Made by a program: the position numbers and the translations under genes. A stretch of DNA of 64,000 nucleotides from Variovorax paradoxus (lineage in GTDB: Bacteria; Pseudomonadota; Gammaproteobacteria; Burkholderiales; Burkholderiaceae_C). Shown one piece after another: positions 1 through 11,701 of this stretch; the first letter of the stretch is position 1, and each line of letters opens with the position of its first letter. The notes below the pieces were generated by a model, which worked only from the letters and a program-made list of their open reading frames with translations, did not search any database and had not been told where the DNA came from. Location: the NCBI RefSeq assembly GCF_009755665.1, contig NZ_CP046622.1, forward strand, positions 4,464,001 through 4,528,000. Reading direction: 5' to 3'.

Positions 1-312
1 TTCCCCGACGTGAACGTGGTCGAGCTGCGCGACGCATGGGCCGACATCATGAAGCGCGCCAAGCTCGTGCAGCACCACAAGATCTCGCGCGAAGAGCTCA
101 ACGTGCGCGAGCACATGAGCATCGTGCTGCGGCACTTGCAGGGGCAGCGCTTCGTGGAATTCGAAAAGCTGTTCGACGTGTCGCGCGGCGCGCCGGTGCT
201 GATCGTCACCTTCATCGCGATGCTCGAGCTCGCGAAGGAAACGCTGATCGACATCACGCAGGCCGAGGCCTTCGCGCCCATCTACGTCCGGCTGGCGTAC
301 TCGCCGGCCTGA
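1..312 (+). CDS. scpA: Segregation and condensation protein A, C-terminal part (cut by window start)
   Basis: The frame is open from base 1, so the start lies outside the window; about 103 residues are visible. ScpA is the kleisin subunit that bridges the SMC ATPase in chromosome condensation and segregation. The visible part looks like the C-terminal winged-helix region that contacts the SMC head: it contains a stretch reading FEKLFDVSRGAPVLIVTFIA followed by LELAKE, which is typical of ScpA C-termini. It ends 20 bases before nadB and was probably part of the same + strand run. The assignment rests on family resemblance of the C-terminus only, since the N-terminal domain is not visible. Confidence 0.8.
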   Translation, partial: FPDVNVVELRDAWADIMKRAKLVQHHKISREELNVREHMSIVLRHLQGQRFVEFEKLFDVSRGAPVLIVTFIAMLELAKETLIDITQAEAFAPIYVRLAYSPA

Positions 313-332
313 CCTTTCCGGCTCTTGCGCCT

Positions 333-1928
333 GTGAATTCCGCCGTGCGCGACTTCGACGTCCTCATCGTCGGCAGCGGGCTTGCAGGCCTCTCGGCGGC
401 GCTGCACCTGGCGCCGACGCACCGGGTGGCGGTGCTGACCAAGCGCGCACTCAACGACGGCTCGAGCGCCTGGGCACAAGGCGGCATTGCGGCCGTGCTG
501 GCCGCGGGCGACAGCTTCGATGCGCATGTAGACGACACGCTGGTGGCCGGCGCCGGGCTTTGCGACCCCGAGGCCACGCGCTTCGTCGTCGAGCATGCGC
601 CCGAGGCCATCGACTGGCTGCGCGAATTGGGCGTGCCGTTTTCCGCCGAAGCCGACGGCGGGCTCCACCTGACGCGCGAAGGCGGCCACAGCCAGCGCCG
701 CATCGTGCATGTGACGGACGCCACCGGCGCGGCCGTGCAGCAGACGCTGATCGAGCGCGTGCGCCGCACGCCGAGCATCACCCTCTTCGAGCACCACACG
801 CTGGTCGACCTGATCACCGGGCCCAAGCTGGGGCTGGACGACCCGGCTTGCCTGGGCCTGTACGCGCTGGACGATGAGACCGACGAGGTGCTGAGCTTTC
901 GCGCGCCGCACACCATCCTGGCGACGGGCGGCGCGGGCAAGGTCTACCTGTACACGACCAACCCTGACACCGCCACCGGAGACGGCATTGCCGCGGCCTG
1001 GCGCGCGGGCTGCCGGGTGTCGAACATGGAATTCATCCAGTTCCACCCCACGTGCCTCTACCACCCGCATGCCAAGTCGTTCCTCATCAGCGAAGCGGTG
1101 CGCGGCGAAGGCGGGGTGCTGAAGCTGCCCGAATCTGCGGGAGGCACCCGCTTCATGCCCCGGCACGACGAGCGTGCCGAGCTCGCGCCGCGCGATGTGG
1201 TGGCGCGCGCCATCGACTTCGAGATGAAGAAGCACGGGCTCGACTGCGTGTACCTGGACATCTCGCACCAGAGCCCGCCGTTCCTGAACGAGCACTTTCC
1301 CAACATCCTCGCGCGCTGCGCCGAGCTGGGCATCGACATCACGCGCGAGCCCATTCCCGTGGTGCCGGCCGCCCACTACACCTGCGGCGGCGTGCTGAGC
1401 GATCTGGCCGGCCGCACCGACGTGCCGGGCCTCTACGCCATTGGCGAAACTGCCTGCACGGGCCTGCACGGCGCGAATCGCCTGGCGAGCAACTCGCTGG
1501 TCGAATGCATGGTGTTCGCGCGCGCCGCGGCCGGCGCGATTGCGGCAACGCCTGGGCGCACCGGCATCGCGTTGCCGCAGTGGGACGACAGCCGCGTGAC
1601 CGACGCCGACGAGGCCGTAGTCATTTCCCACAACTGGGAAGAGCTTCGGCGCTTCATGTGGGACTACGTGGGCATAGTGCGCACCAACAAGCGGCTGGAG
1701 CGCGCAAGCCACCGCATTGCGCTGCTGCAGGCCGAGATCCACGAGTTCTACGCCCACTTCCACGTCACGCGCGACCTGCTGGAACTGCGCAACCTGGTGC
1801 AGGTGGCCGAACTCATCGTGCGCTCGGCGCAGGCCCGGCATGAAAGCCGCGGGCTGCATTTCAGCCGGGACTATCCTTCGCTTGCCGAGCCCACCGCACC
1901 GACGGTGCTGACGCCGCCGGGGCGCTGA
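333..1928 (+). CDS. nadB: L-aspartate oxidase
   Basis: NadB is a cytoplasmic FAD enzyme that oxidises L-aspartate to iminoaspartate, the first step of de novo NAD synthesis; NadA then makes quinolinate. The product is 531 residues, the usual length. The N-terminus has the dinucleotide-binding motif [11 protein letters not shown], then [11 protein letters not shown], the substrate-site segment [11 protein letters not shown], the segment [13 protein letters not shown], and HYTCGGV. These are hallmarks of the succinate dehydrogenase/fumarate reductase flavoprotein family in its NadB form. The frame is open further upstream into scpA, but homology begins only at the GTG at 333 (V-N-S-A-V-R-D-F-D), which I take as the start. 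nadA and nadC lie nearby on the opposite strand. Confidence 0.95.
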   Translation: MNSAVRDFDVLIVGSGLAGLSAALHLAPTHRVAVLTKRALNDGSSAWAQGGIAAVLAAGDSFDAHVDDTLVAGAGLCDPEATRFVVEHAPEAIDWLRELGVPFSAEADGGLHLTREGGHSQRRIVHVTDATGAAVQQTLIERVRRTPSITLFEHHTLVDLITGPKLGLDDPACLGLYALDDETDEVLSFRAPHTILATGGAGKVYLYTTNPDTATGDGIAAAWRAGCRVSNMEFIQFHPTCLYHPHAKSFLISEAVRGEGGVLKLPESAGGTRFMPRHDERAELAPRDVVARAIDFEMKKHGLDCVYLDISHQSPPFLNEHFPNILARCAELGIDITREPIPVVPAAHYTCGGVLSDLAGRTDVPGLYAIGETACTGLHGANRLASNSLVECMVFARAAAGAIAATPGRTGIALPQWDDSRVTDADEAVVISHNWEELRRFMWDYVGIVRTNKRLERASHRIALLQAEIHEFYAHFHVTRDLLELRNLVQVAELIVRSAQARHESRGLHFSRDYPSLAEPTAPTVLTPPGR

Positions 1929-1999
1929 CACCCCACCGCTTTCAACTTTCCTCACTCAAGGATGCCCGGCCACCGACGCCCGCAGGGAGAAACCCAACC

Positions 2000-2902
2000 A
2001 TGTCGAACACCAACGCAATCCCTTCTTCCGAAACGCCGGCGGCCGGCACGCCCTACGGCACGCTGCCCCCGGCATCGCCGCCCGCATCGCGCAAACCGGT
2101 GAGCCTGCCGCGCCTGGCCGACATGCATGCGCGCGGCGAGAAGATCTCGATGCTCACCGCCTATGACGCCACCTTTGCGGCCATGGCCGACGCGGCGGGC
2201 GTCGACTGCCTTCTGGTCGGCGATTCGCTCGGCATGGTCTGCCAGGGCCTGAACAGCACCGTGGGCGTGAGCCTGGACACCATGCGCTATCACACCGACA
2301 GCGTCTCGCGCGGCCTGCGCCGCGTGCAGGGCACGGCCTGGCTGATTGCCGACCTGCCCTTCGGCAGCTACCAGGAATCGCGCGAACAGGCCCTGCGCAG
2401 CGCCACGGTGCTGATGCAGTCGGGCGCGCACATGGTCAAGCTCGAAGGCGGCGGTTGGACCACCGAGACGGTGCGCTTTCTGGTCGAGCGCGGCATTCCC
2501 GTCTGCGCCCACCTGGGCCTCACGCCGCAGACCGTGCATGCGCTGGGCGGTTACCGCGTCCAGGGCAAAGGCGATGCGGCCGGCGCGCTGCTGAAGCAGC
2601 ATGCGCACGCATTGCAGGATGCCGGCGCCACCATGCTGGTGCTCGAGATGGTGCCGGCCGCGCTGGCCGCCGAGCTCACCGCCGAACTGAAGCACTGCGC
2701 CACCATCGGCATCGGCGCGGGCAAGGCCACCGCCGGACAGGTGCTGGTGCTGCACGACATGCTGGGCATCAATCTCGGCAAGATGCCGAAGTTCGTGCGC
2801 AACTTCATGGCCGATTCCTCGAGCATCGCGCAGGCCCTCGAGGCCTATGTGCGCGCGGTGAAGGACGGCAGCTTTCCCGACGACCGACTGCACGCCTGGT
2901 AA
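2000..2902 (+). CDS. panB: 3-methyl-2-oxobutanoate hydroxymethyltransferase (ketopantoate synthesis)
   Basis: PanB transfers a hydroxymethyl group from methylene-tetrahydrofolate to 2-oxoisovalerate, giving ketopantoate for pantothenate and CoA. The product is 300 residues, with about 35 extra Pro/Ala-rich N-terminal residues before the conserved core. Core signatures are the metal-binding segment [23 protein letters not shown] and TIGIGAG. An AGGGAG-type ribosome site lies about ten bases before the ATG at 2000. panC follows after 12 bases, so the two are surely co-transcribed. The enzyme is cytoplasmic and normally a decamer. Confidence 0.95.
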   Translation: MSNTNAIPSSETPAAGTPYGTLPPASPPASRKPVSLPRLADMHARGEKISMLTAYDATFAAMADAAGVDCLLVGDSLGMVCQGLNSTVGVSLDTMRYHTDSVSRGLRRVQGTAWLIADLPFGSYQESREQALRSATVLMQSGAHMVKLEGGGWTTETVRFLVERGIPVCAHLGLTPQTVHALGGYRVQGKGDAAGALLKQHAHALQDAGATMLVLEMVPAALAAELTAELKHCATIGIGAGKATAGQVLVLHDMLGINLGKMPKFVRNFMADSSSIAQALEAYVRAVKDGSFPDDRLHAW

Positions 2903-4401
<1,499 letters not shown>

Positions 4402-4420
4402 GCGCGGAGAGACTTTTCAG

Positions 4421-4783
4421 ATGCGATTCACCATCAGCCAGCGCTTTTTCTTCGATGCCGCCCACACGCTGAAGCGCGACATCGAGGTGGAAGGCAGCCG
4501 CCGTATTCACGGCCATACGTACCACGCCGAGGTGTGGCTTGCGGGCCAGCGCGATCCGGTCACGGGCATGGTGGTCGACCTGGGGCTGCTGCGCCGCCGA
4601 CTGGATGACGTGCGCGAGCTGCTGGACCATCACCTGCTGGACGACGTGGAGGGGCTGCATCCGCCGACGCTGGAAAATTTGTGCCTGTTCATTGCGGATG
4701 CGCTGCCGGACTTTCGCGCTTCGCTCGCGCGGGTGCGCGTGTGGAGAGAGGCGCTGGGGGACAGCTGTACGCTGGAGTTTTGA
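4421..4783 (+). CDS. queD: 6-carboxytetrahydropterin synthase-like protein, catalytic Cys replaced by Ser
   Basis: This 120-residue member of the 6-pyruvoyltetrahydropterin synthase/QueD fold lies 19 bases after queE. QueD turns dihydroneopterin triphosphate into 6-carboxytetrahydropterin. The zinc ligands are present as H15 (FFDAAH), H30 and H32 (RIHGH), and the later LDHHLLDD segment supplies the Asp/His pair. The cysteine normally found four residues before the HGH motif (C27 in the E. coli enzyme) is Ser26 here (AGC codon), and no other cysteine is close. The context says queuosine synthesis, but the missing nucleophile makes the exact reaction uncertain. The start ATG at 4421 has GGAGAG about ten bases upstream. 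Confidence 0.85.
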   Translation: MRFTISQRFFFDAAHTLKRDIEVEGSRRIHGHTYHAEVWLAGQRDPVTGMVVDLGLLRRRLDDVRELLDHHLLDDVEGLHPPTLENLCLFIADALPDFRASLARVRVWREALGDSCTLEF

Positions 4784-4790
4784 GGTTTTG

Positions 4791-4900
4791 CTCCCTCGCC
4801 CCTTGGGGAGAGGGTTGGGGTGAGGGCCGCGGCAGCAAAGCCGGCGCGATGTTGTGAGGCCGCTGCCCTCACCCTAGCCCTCTCCCGGAGGGAGAGGGAA
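4791..4900. repeat. Palindromic intergenic repeat between convergent genes
   Basis: The whole gap between queD and nadA is one structured element. Bases 4809-4827 (AGAGGGTTGGGGTGAGGGC) pair with 4865-4883 (GCCCTCACCCTAGCCCTCT) with two mismatches over 19 bases. Each outer end has its own small hairpin (CCCCTTGGGG near 4798-4807 and TCTCCCGGAGGGAGA near 4881-4895). The CCCTCACCC.A.CCCTCTCCC wording resembles REP-type intergenic palindromes common in proteobacteria. Its place between two converging genes suggests it also ends transcription from both sides. Confidence 0.75.
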
Positions 4901-4907
4901 CAAGACT

Positions 4908-6029
4908 TCAGGCGGCGCCGATGCCTGCAATCAGGCTTCCGGCCGCCTGGCCATTCTTCAGGCCCGCAGTAAACGCCAGCATCCGGTCAATCGGCACCCG
5001 CGCCCGCAGCCCCAGCGCAGGGTCGACATGAATTTCGCCTGCCCCCGTTTCCAGCGCATTCGCCAGCTCCACCAGCCCGTTCATCGCCATCCAAGGGCAA
5101 TGCGCGCAGCTCTTGCAGGTGCCGCCATTGCCAGCCGTGGGCGCCTCGATGAATGTCTTGCCCGGATTCAGCGTGCGCAGCTTGTGCAGCATGCCGCTGT
5201 CTGTAGCAACGATGAACTCGTTCGCGTCCATGCGCTGCGCCGCGTTCAAGATCGCCGAGGTGGAGCCCACCGCGTCGGCCAGCGCAATCACGTCGGCCGG
5301 CGACTCAGGGTGCACCAGCACCTTTGCGGCGGGATGCGCCTTCTTCAGCAGTTCGAGTTCCAGCGCCTTGAACTCGTCATGCACGACGCAGGCGCCGTTC
5401 CAGCTGACCATGTCGGCGCCCGTCTGGCGCTGGATGTAGTCGCCCAGGTGGCGGTCGGGGCCCCAGAGAATCTTGCGGCCCTGCGCGTGCAGCGCGCTCA
5501 CCACGTCGAGCGCGCAGCTGGAGGTCACGAGCCAGTCGGCGCGCGCCTTCACGGCCGCGCTGGTGTTGGCGTAGACGACCACAGTGCGGTCCGGGTGCTG
5601 GTCGCAGAACACGCTGAACTCGTCGACCGGGCAGCCGAGGTCGAGCGAGCAGTTGGCGTCCAGGTCGGGCATCAGCACGCGCTTCTCGGGCGAGAGGATC
5701 TTGGCGGTTTCACCCATGAAACGAACGCCCGACACCACCAGCGTCTGCGCTGCGTGGTCGCGGCCAAAGCGCGCCATCTCGAGCGAATCGCTCACGATGC
5801 CGCCGGTTTCCTCGGCCAGGTCCTGCAGGTCGGGATGCACGTAGAAGTGCGACACCATCACCGCATTGCGCTCGCGCAGGAGGCGGCGAATGCGCTCCTT
5901 CAAGGCGATGCGTTCGTCGGGCGAAGGTTCGGGCGGCACGCGCGCCCATGCGTGGCGGGTGTCGCAGGCCGAGCCGGCTTCGGCCGCCGGCTGTTCGTAG
6001 TCGACGTCGATGACGAAAGAAGAAGCCAC
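4908..6029 (-). CDS. nadA: Quinolinate synthase
   Basis: NadA is an Fe4S4 enzyme that condenses iminoaspartate (from NadB) with dihydroxyacetone phosphate to quinolinate. The product is 373 residues. The cluster cysteines lie in [17 protein letters not shown] and the C-terminal [13 protein letters not shown], the usual three-site pattern. VSHFYVHPD and [19 protein letters not shown] are further family signatures. It starts 11 bases after the nadC stop and ends the minus-strand run rhodanese-grxC-secB-gpsA-nadC-nadA. Confidence 0.95.
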   Translation of the reverse strand: MASSFVIDVDYEQPAAEAGSACDTRHAWARVPPEPSPDERIALKERIRRLLRERNAVMVSHFYVHPDLQDLAEETGGIVSDSLEMARFGRDHAAQTLVVSGVRFMGETAKILSPEKRVLMPDLDANCSLDLGCPVDEFSVFCDQHPDRTVVVYANTSAAVKARADWLVTSSCALDVVSALHAQGRKILWGPDRHLGDYIQRQTGADMVSWNGACVVHDEFKALELELLKKAHPAAKVLVHPESPADVIALADAVGSTSAILNAAQRMDANEFIVATDSGMLHKLRTLNPGKTFIEAPTAGNGGTCKSCAHCPWMAMNGLVELANALETGAGEIHVDPALGLRARVPIDRMLAFTAGLKNGQAAGSLIAGIGAA

Positions 6030-6040
6030 GGCCGCCGTCC

Positions 6041-6919
6041 TCAGCCTTCCTGGAAGCGCATCGAGAAATCGATGGCCTTCACGTCTTTGGTGAGCGCACC
6101 GACGGAAATACGGTCCACACCGGTTTCGGCCAATGTGCGCAGGCCTTCGAGCGTGACGCCACCCGATATTTCGAGCACCGCCTTGCGTGCGTCGCCGGCC
6201 GCGTCGTTGATGCGAACGGCTTCGCGCAGCGTGGGCAGGTCCATGTTGTCGAGCAGCACCATGCGCGCGCCTGCGTCCAAGGCCTCACGCAGCTGCGCCA
6301 GCGTTTCGACCTCGACTTCGACGAACGCAGCGCGATCGGCCACAGGTGCCACCGCACGCAGCGCCGCAGCCACGCCGCCGGCCGCCGCAATGTGGTTTTC
6401 CTTGATGAGCACCGCGTCGTAAAGACCGATGCGGTGGTTCACGCCGCCGCCGGTGCGCACCGCGTATTTCTGCGCCAGGCGCAGGCCCGGCAGGGTCTTG
6501 CGGGTGTCGACGATGCTTGCGCGCGTGCCGCGAACGGCGTCGGCATACAGCGCCGTCTTGGTGGCGACCGCACTCAGCAGCTGAAGAAAGTTGAGCGCGG
6601 TGCGCTCGGCCGTCAGCAGTGCGCGGGCCGAGCCTTCGATCTCGAGCACCGTCTGGTCAGCCGCGCAGAGCTCGCCCTCGGCGCACAGCCACTCGATGCG
6701 GGCTTGCGGATCGAGTTGCCGTACCGTGGCTTCGACCCAGGGTGCACCGCACAGCACGGCCGATTCGCGCGCCAGCACGCGGGCGCGGGCCCTGCGGCCC
6801 GGGTCGACCAGCGAGGCGGTCAGATCACCGTTGGCCACGTCTTCCTGCAAGGCGCGGGCGGCGTCGGCCTGGGCCAGCGCGGCCAAGGCCGGCGCCGAAA
6901 AATCAAAGCGAGGGCTCAT
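6041..6919 (-). CDS. nadC: Nicotinate-nucleotide pyrophosphorylase (carboxylating)
   Basis: NadC converts quinolinate and PRPP into nicotinate mononucleotide, CO2 and pyrophosphate. The product is 292 residues, normal for the family. Signatures are [24 protein letters not shown] followed by [19 protein letters not shown], and the C-terminal barrel segments VLLDNMD and LEISGGV. It sits between gpsA (26 bases upstream) and nadA (11 bases downstream). With nadB at 333 the window holds all three genes of the quinolinate route. Confidence 0.96.
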   Translation of the reverse strand: MSPRFDFSAPALAALAQADAARALQEDVANGDLTASLVDPGRRARARVLARESAVLCGAPWVEATVRQLDPQARIEWLCAEGELCAADQTVLEIEGSARALLTAERTALNFLQLLSAVATKTALYADAVRGTRASIVDTRKTLPGLRLAQKYAVRTGGGVNHRIGLYDAVLIKENHIAAAGGVAAALRAVAPVADRAAFVEVEVETLAQLREALDAGARMVLLDNMDLPTLREAVRINDAAGDARKAVLEISGGVTLEGLRTLAETGVDRISVGALTKDVKAIDFSMRFQEG

Positions 6920-6945
6920 GGCTCTTTTTTGTCTCTTCAGTCTTG

Positions 6946-7992
6946 TCAGGGTGAACCGCGGGACCCGGGGGTCCGGACGGTTTCAGGCACCGGATCGCGG
7001 CCGGTGAGCGAGGCGACGGCTTCCTGCGGGCTCACCCGGCCATCGAGCAGCGCAACCACGCCTTCGGCGATGGGCATTTCCACCCCCAGGCCCCGCGCAC
7101 GCTGCACCACGGTGCGCGCGCAATACACGCCTTCGGCCACGTGGCCGAGCGAGGCCACGGCCTGCGCCAAGGTTTGCCCTTGCGCCAGCAGCAGGCCCAC
7201 CTTGCGGTTGCGCGACAGGTCGCCGGTCGCGGTCAGCACCAGGTCGCCAAGGCCTGAAAGGCCCATGAAAGTCTCGGCCCGCGCGCCGAGCGCCAGCCCG
7301 AAGCGGGTCATTTCGGCCAGGCCGCGCGTGATGAGCGCGGCGCGCGCATTGAGCCCCAGTGCCAGGCCGTCGCACAGCCCGGTGGCAATGGCCAGCACGT
7401 TCTTGACCGCGCCGCCCACCTCGACGCCGACGATGTCCTCATTGGCATAGACGCGCAGCGCCGGGCCGTGGAACGCCTCGACCAGCGCATCGCGCACCAC
7501 GGCATGCGGGCTCGCGGCCACCAGCGCCGTGGGGCGGCCTTCGGCCACTTCTTGCGCGAAGCTCGGTCCGCTGAGCACGCCCGCTATCAAATCTGGAGCA
7601 ACCTGCGCCCAGATCTCGTGGGCGAGCAGGCCGAAGGAGGTGGGAGAAGAAGGGTCGAGCGCAGGCTCCACGCCCTTGCACAGCCACGCGACCGGCGCGA
7701 TGCAGCCGCGCAGCGCAATGAGCTGTTCACGCAGGGCCGCCATGGGCGTGGCCACGATGACCAAGTCGGCGCCAGCATGCGCCTGGCCGATTTCGCCGGC
7801 CCGCACCGCGAGCGAGGCCGGCAAGGCCAGCCCCGGAAGGTAGCGGGTGTTTTCGCGCGCCTTTGAAATGGCGTCGGCCTGGGCGGCATCGCGCGCCCAG
7901 AGCGTGACCTCGTGGCCAACGGCGGTGTTGAGGGCCGCATTGACGGCCACTGCCGTGCCCCAGGCACCGGCGCCATGAACGCAGATCTTCAC
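6946..7992 (-). CDS. gpsA: Glycerol-3-phosphate dehydrogenase [NAD(P)+]
   Basis: GpsA reduces dihydroxyacetone phosphate to sn-glycerol-3-phosphate for phospholipid synthesis. The 348-residue protein opens with the Rossmann motif [11 protein letters not shown]. It has [22 protein letters not shown] and the catalytic-lysine region [13 protein letters not shown], with the downstream LGDLVLT segment. The start ATG lies 24 bases after the secB stop. The secB-gpsA pairing is common in proteobacteria. Its product is also the molecule imported by the ugp system at 39451-44396. Confidence 0.96.
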   Translation of the reverse strand: MKICVHGAGAWGTAVAVNAALNTAVGHEVTLWARDAAQADAISKARENTRYLPGLALPASLAVRAGEIGQAHAGADLVIVATPMAALREQLIALRGCIAPVAWLCKGVEPALDPSSPTSFGLLAHEIWAQVAPDLIAGVLSGPSFAQEVAEGRPTALVAASPHAVVRDALVEAFHGPALRVYANEDIVGVEVGGAVKNVLAIATGLCDGLALGLNARAALITRGLAEMTRFGLALGARAETFMGLSGLGDLVLTATGDLSRNRKVGLLLAQGQTLAQAVASLGHVAEGVYCARTVVQRARGLGVEMPIAEGVVALLDGRVSPQEAVASLTGRDPVPETVRTPGSRGSP

Positions 7993-8016
7993 CGGCGTTG
8001 GCGGCGTTGTGCCGGT

Positions 8017-8481
8017 TTACTGTGCGAGGGTCGGGGCGGGCTGACCAGCGGCCTGTGCCTGCTGCTGCTCGTACATGGCCTGGAAGTTGATTTCCGCCAG
8101 GTGCACGGGCGGGAAGCCGCCGCGCTGGATCACGTCGGCCACGTTGCCGCGGAGGTACGGGTAGACGATCTGCGGGCAGGCAATGCCGAGGATCGGGCCC
8201 ATCTGGTCTTCGGGCAGGTTGCGGATCTCGAAGATGCCGGCTTGCTTGGCTTCGACCAGGAACACGGTCTTGTCCTGGATCTTGGTCTGCACGGTGGCCG
8301 ACACGGTGATCTCGAAGATGCCTTCAGCCACGGGCTGGGCGTCCACGCCGAGCTGGATGTCGACGGTTGGCTGCTCTTGTTCGAGCAGGATGCCGGGCGA
8401 ATTGGGCTGTTCGAGCGACAGGTCCTTGAGGTAGACGCGCTGGATCTGGAAAACGGGATCTTGGGCTTGCTGGTCGGCCAT
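8017..8481 (-). CDS. secB: Protein-export chaperone SecB
   Basis: SecB is a tetrameric cytoplasmic chaperone that holds preproteins unfolded and hands them to SecA. The product is 154 residues. The core reads [19 protein letters not shown] with the conserved [11 protein letters not shown] segment and [18 protein letters not shown], then an Ala/Gln/Pro-rich tail. A longer frame begins at 8502, but homology starts at MADQQAQDP, so I use the ATG at 8481. A 128-base gap separates it from grxC and may hold its own promoter, though I cannot point to one. Confidence 0.96.
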   Translation of the reverse strand: MADQQAQDPVFQIQRVYLKDLSLEQPNSPGILLEQEQPTVDIQLGVDAQPVAEGIFEITVSATVQTKIQDKTVFLVEAKQAGIFEIRNLPEDQMGPILGIACPQIVYPYLRGNVADVIQRGGFPPVHLAEINFQAMYEQQQAQAAGQPAPTLAQ

Positions 8482-8609
8482 GGCTGAACTTTCGAGAATC
8501 AAAACAATGCCCGCCGGGGAGAGGTTCCCGCAGCGGGCTGCAGATGAATGAGCAGGCGATTATCGCCCGGCGCCCGGAACCGCTTCCGTGACACCCGGCT
8601 GATTCGTTT

Positions 8610-8870
8610 TCAGGCGGCTTGCAGCAGGGGCACCAAACCGCCGCGGCTGTCGAGCGCCATCAGGTCGTCGCAGCCGCCCACGTGGGTGTCGCCGATGAAA
8701 ATCTGCGGCACCGTGCGGCGCTGGGTGATTTCCATCATGGTGCTGCGGGCCTCGGGATCGGTGTCGATGCGAATTTCTTCGATCTCGTCGACACCCTTGG
8801 ATTTGAGGATCTGCTTCGCACGAACACAGTACGGGCAGAACGCGGTGGTGTACATCTTTACGGCTTGCAT
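8610..8870 (-). CDS. grxC: Glutaredoxin 3
   Basis: This is an 86-residue single-domain glutaredoxin that reduces disulfides with glutathione in the cytoplasm. The active site is C12-P-Y-C15 ([10 protein letters not shown]), and the cis-proline/glutathione segment [20 protein letters not shown] is intact. Such dithiol CPYC glutaredoxins are the GrxC class. It lies 21 bases after the rhodanese gene, a pairing often seen upstream of secB in Burkholderiales. Confidence 0.94.
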   Translation of the reverse strand: MQAVKMYTTAFCPYCVRAKQILKSKGVDEIEEIRIDTDPEARSTMMEITQRRTVPQIFIGDTHVGGCDDLMALDSRGGLVPLLQAA

Positions 8871-8891
8871 ACGCTGTACCTTGGGAAGACT

Positions 8892-9311
8892 TTAGGCTTT
8901 TTCAACCGGCAGGTTAGCCTCTTTCCAAGCCTTGAGGCCGCCGGAGACGGCTTGGGCCTGCTCGTAACCGAGTTTCTTGGCCATGGCCACGGCGCGCTGG
9001 GCGCGGGCGCCGGTGGCGCACACCAAGAGCAGCGGCACGTTCTTGTTCTTGACCGCGCCGGTCAGCTTTTCTTCCAGCAGGTTCAGCGGCACGTTCTTGG
9101 CGCCGATCATGTGGCCGGTGGCGAACTCTTCGGGATCGCGCACGTCGACCAGCACCGCGCGCTCGCGGTTGATGAGGTGCACCGCCGCCTGTGCCGTGAG
9201 GGTGCCGCCACCGGCGCCGCCGCGAATCAGCGGCCAGGCCAGCATGCCACCCGAGCTGAGTGCGATCAGGATCAGCATCCAGTTTGCGGTGACGAATTCG
9301 ATCAATTTCAC
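8892..9311 (-). CDS. Membrane-anchored rhodanese-domain protein
   Basis: The 139-residue protein has one N-terminal membrane segment (about residues 9-29) followed by a single rhodanese domain. The sulfur-carrying cysteine is C98 in the six-residue loop CATGAR, preceded by [21 protein letters not shown], so it is likely active in sulfur transfer. The substrate is unknown. It is the first gene of the rhodanese-grxC-secB run and starts 72 bases from the divergent gpmA, so this gap should carry promoters for both directions. Confidence 0.88.
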   Translation of the reverse strand: MKLIEFVTANWMLILIALSSGGMLAWPLIRGGAGGGTLTAQAAVHLINRERAVLVDVRDPEEFATGHMIGAKNVPLNLLEEKLTGAVKNKNVPLLLVCATGARAQRAVAMAKKLGYEQAQAVSGGLKAWKEANLPVEKA

Positions 9312-9383
9312 GGGGGTTCCTTGGATGGCAAACCCGGGATTTTAGAATGCTGGTTTTCCCAAGCGCTGCCAAAGGCCTCCCAC

Positions 9384-10127
9384 ATGCACAAACTGGTACT
9401 GATCCGCCACGGCGAATCGACCTGGAATCTCGAAAACCGCTTCACCGGCTGGACCGACGTCGACCTGACCGAAACCGGCATCGAGCAGGCCAAGCAGGCC
9501 GGCCGGCTGCTCAAGGCCGAGGGCTATGACTTCGACGTGGCCTACACCAGCGTGCTCAAGCGCGCCACCCGCACGCTCTGGCACACCCTCGACGAACTCG
9601 ACCGCACCTGGCTGCCCGTGGTGCACTCCTGGCGCCTGAACGAGCGCCACTACGGCGCCCTGCAGGGCCTGAACAAGGCCGAAACCGCCAAGAAATACGG
9701 CGATGAGCAGGTGCTGGTCTGGCGCCGCAGCTACGGCACCCCGCCGCCAGCCCTGGAGGCCGACGATCCGCGCAGCGAACGCAGCGACGTGCGCTACGCC
9801 AAGCTCTCGCCCGAGCAGATTCCGCTGACCGAGTGCCTGAAAGACACCGTGGCGCGCGTGCTGCCGTTCTGGAACGAATCGATGGCGCCAGCCATCCGCA
9901 CCGGTCGCCGCCTGGTGGTGGCCGCGCACGGCAACTCGATCCGGGCGCTGGTCAAGTACCTCGACGGTATTTCGGACGACGCCATCGTCGGCCTGAATAT
10001 TCCCAACGGCATTCCGCTGGTCTACGAACTGGACGACGATCTCAAGCCGCTGCGGCACTACTACCTGGGCGACGCCGCGGCCGCCGAAAAGGCTGCAGCA
10101 GCGGTGGCCTCGCAAGGCAAGGCCTGA
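9384..10127 (+). CDS. gpmA: 2,3-bisphosphoglycerate-dependent phosphoglycerate mutase
   Basis: GpmA interconverts 3- and 2-phosphoglycerate in glycolysis and gluconeogenesis. The 247-residue length fits the cofactor-dependent class. The phosphohistidine is H9 in [10 protein letters not shown], followed by [15 protein letters not shown]. The second active histidine is in [17 protein letters not shown]. The longer upstream open frame is not coding; homology starts at [11 protein letters not shown] (ATG at 9384). It is divergent from the rhodanese gene and precedes ctpA. Confidence 0.97.
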   Translation: MHKLVLIRHGESTWNLENRFTGWTDVDLTETGIEQAKQAGRLLKAEGYDFDVAYTSVLKRATRTLWHTLDELDRTWLPVVHSWRLNERHYGALQGLNKAETAKKYGDEQVLVWRRSYGTPPPALEADDPRSERSDVRYAKLSPEQIPLTECLKDTVARVLPFWNESMAPAIRTGRRLVVAAHGNSIRALVKYLDGISDDAIVGLNIPNGIPLVYELDDDLKPLRHYYLGDAAAAEKAAAAVASQGKA

Positions 10128-10228
10128 AGAATTAAAACCCCTCGGCGGCGCTCCCCCGTGGAACCCCGGCAGGCAATTTGCTTCCAAGCTGTGTATATTG
10201 GTTCGACAGCCGACAAGGACAATCACTC

Positions 10229-11674
10229 ATGATGGGCCACAAATTGAAGATTACCGGCTGGGTCGCCGCCGGCGCCGTTGCCGGCGTCTTGACCACCGTC
10301 TCATTGCAGACGGTCGCACGCGGCTCGCTCGCGCCGCTCCCCCTCGAGGAATTGCAGCAACTCGCAGCCGTTTTCGGCATGGTCAAGAGCGACTATGTCG
10401 AACCCGTCGATGAGAAGAAGCTCATTTCCGACGCCATTTCCGGCATGGTCGCCGGCCTCGACCCGCATTCCCAGTACTTCGACAAGAAGTCCTTCAAGGA
10501 ATTCAGGGAAGGCACGACCGGCCGCTTCGTGGGCGTCGGCATCGAAATTTCGCAGGAAGACGGCCTCATCAAGGTGGTGTCGCCCATCGAGGGCTCTCCG
10601 GCCTTCCGCGCCGGCCTGAAGCCGAACGATCTGATCACCAAGATCGACGACACGGCCGTGCGCGGCCTGTCGCTCAACGAGGCCGTCAAGCGCATGCGCG
10701 GCGAGGCCAACACCAAGGTGCTGCTGACCATCTTCCGCAAGGACGAAAGCCGCACCTTTCCGGTAACGATCACGCGCGAGGAAATCCGTACCCAGTCGGT
10801 GCGCGGCAAGGTCGTGGAACCGGGCTACGGCTGGATCCGCCTGTCGCAGTTCCAGGAACGCACGGTGGACGACTTCGTGAAGAAGGTCGAGGACATCTAC
10901 AAGGAAGACCCCAACCTGAAGGGCCTGGTGCTCGACCTGCGCAACGACCCGGGCGGCCTGCTCGACGCGGCGGTGGCCATCTCCGCAGCCTTCCTGCCCG
11001 AGAACGTGACCGTGGTCTCGACCGACGGCCAGCTGGCCGAAAGCAAGTCGGTCTACAAGGCGGCTCCCGAGTTCTACCAGCGCCGCTCCGGCAGCGACCC
11101 GCTGCGCAACCTGCCCGCGGCCCTCAAGACCGTGCCGCTGGTGGTGCTGGTGAACGAAGGCTCGGCCTCGGCCAGCGAAATCGTGGCCGGCGCATTGCAA
11201 GACCACAAGCGCGCCACCATCATGGGCAGCCAGACCTTCGGCAAGGGCTCGGTGCAGACGGTGCGCCCCCTGGGACCGGACACGGGCCTGAAGATCACCA
11301 CCGCGCGCTACTACACGCCGAGCGGCACGTCGATCCAGGCCAAGGGCATCGTGCCCAACGTGCTGATCGACGAGAGCGCCGAGGGCAGCCCCTTCGCCGC
11401 CTTGCGCATGCGCGAGGCCGACCTCGAAAAGCATCTGGCCAGCGGCCAGGGCCCCGAGACGAAGGACCCGGAACGCGAGAAGGCACGCGACGAAGCCCGC
11501 AAGCGCCTCGAGGAAGAAGCCAAGAAGCCGCCGCAGGACCGTAAGGTGCCCGAGTTCGGCACCGACAAGGACTTTCCGCTGGTGCAGGCGCTCAACCGCC
11601 TCAAGGGCCAGCCGGTGCTTGTCAGCAAGACGCAGGTCATTGTCGACAACAAGGAAGAGAAAAAAGAGAACTGA
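10229..11674 (+). CDS. ctpA: Carboxy-terminal processing protease, S41 family
   Basis: This is a periplasmic serine protease of the CtpA/Prc group (481 residues) acting on C-termini of envelope proteins. The order is an N-terminal signal anchor (about 8-28), a PDZ domain (about 95-170, with GVGIEIS and GSPAFRAGLKPNDLI), then the S41 core. The Ser/Lys pair is S314 (in GSASASE, with E317) and K339 (TFGKGSVQ); their 25-residue spacing matches known C-terminal processing proteases. The tail is charged and coiled-coil-like (EREKARDEARKRLEEEAKK). The start is the first of two adjacent ATGs at 10229, ten bases after AAGGA. A hairpin terminator follows. Confidence 0.93.
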   Translation: MMGHKLKITGWVAAGAVAGVLTTVSLQTVARGSLAPLPLEELQQLAAVFGMVKSDYVEPVDEKKLISDAISGMVAGLDPHSQYFDKKSFKEFREGTTGRFVGVGIEISQEDGLIKVVSPIEGSPAFRAGLKPNDLITKIDDTAVRGLSLNEAVKRMRGEANTKVLLTIFRKDESRTFPVTITREEIRTQSVRGKVVEPGYGWIRLSQFQERTVDDFVKKVEDIYKEDPNLKGLVLDLRNDPGGLLDAAVAISAAFLPENVTVVSTDGQLAESKSVYKAAPEFYQRRSGSDPLRNLPAALKTVPLVVLVNEGSASASEIVAGALQDHKRATIMGSQTFGKGSVQTVRPLGPDTGLKITTARYYTPSGTSIQAKGIVPNVLIDESAEGSPFAALRMREADLEKHLASGQGPETKDPEREKARDEARKRLEEEAKKPPQDRKVPEFGTDKDFPLVQALNRLKGQPVLVSKTQVIVDNKEEKKEN

Positions 11675-11701
11675 TCGGGAGCTCGGCGCTTTCAGATCCG
11701 G

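Noticed and set aside
36..332. Upstream extension of the nadB frame
   Set aside because: It overlaps scpA in another frame, reads as Arg/Ala-rich nonsense, and nadB homology begins at the GTG at 333.
10178..10199. TTGCTT and TATATT as a promoter for ctpA
   Set aside because: The spacing is only ten bases; TATATT may be a -10 box but no fitting -35 was found.
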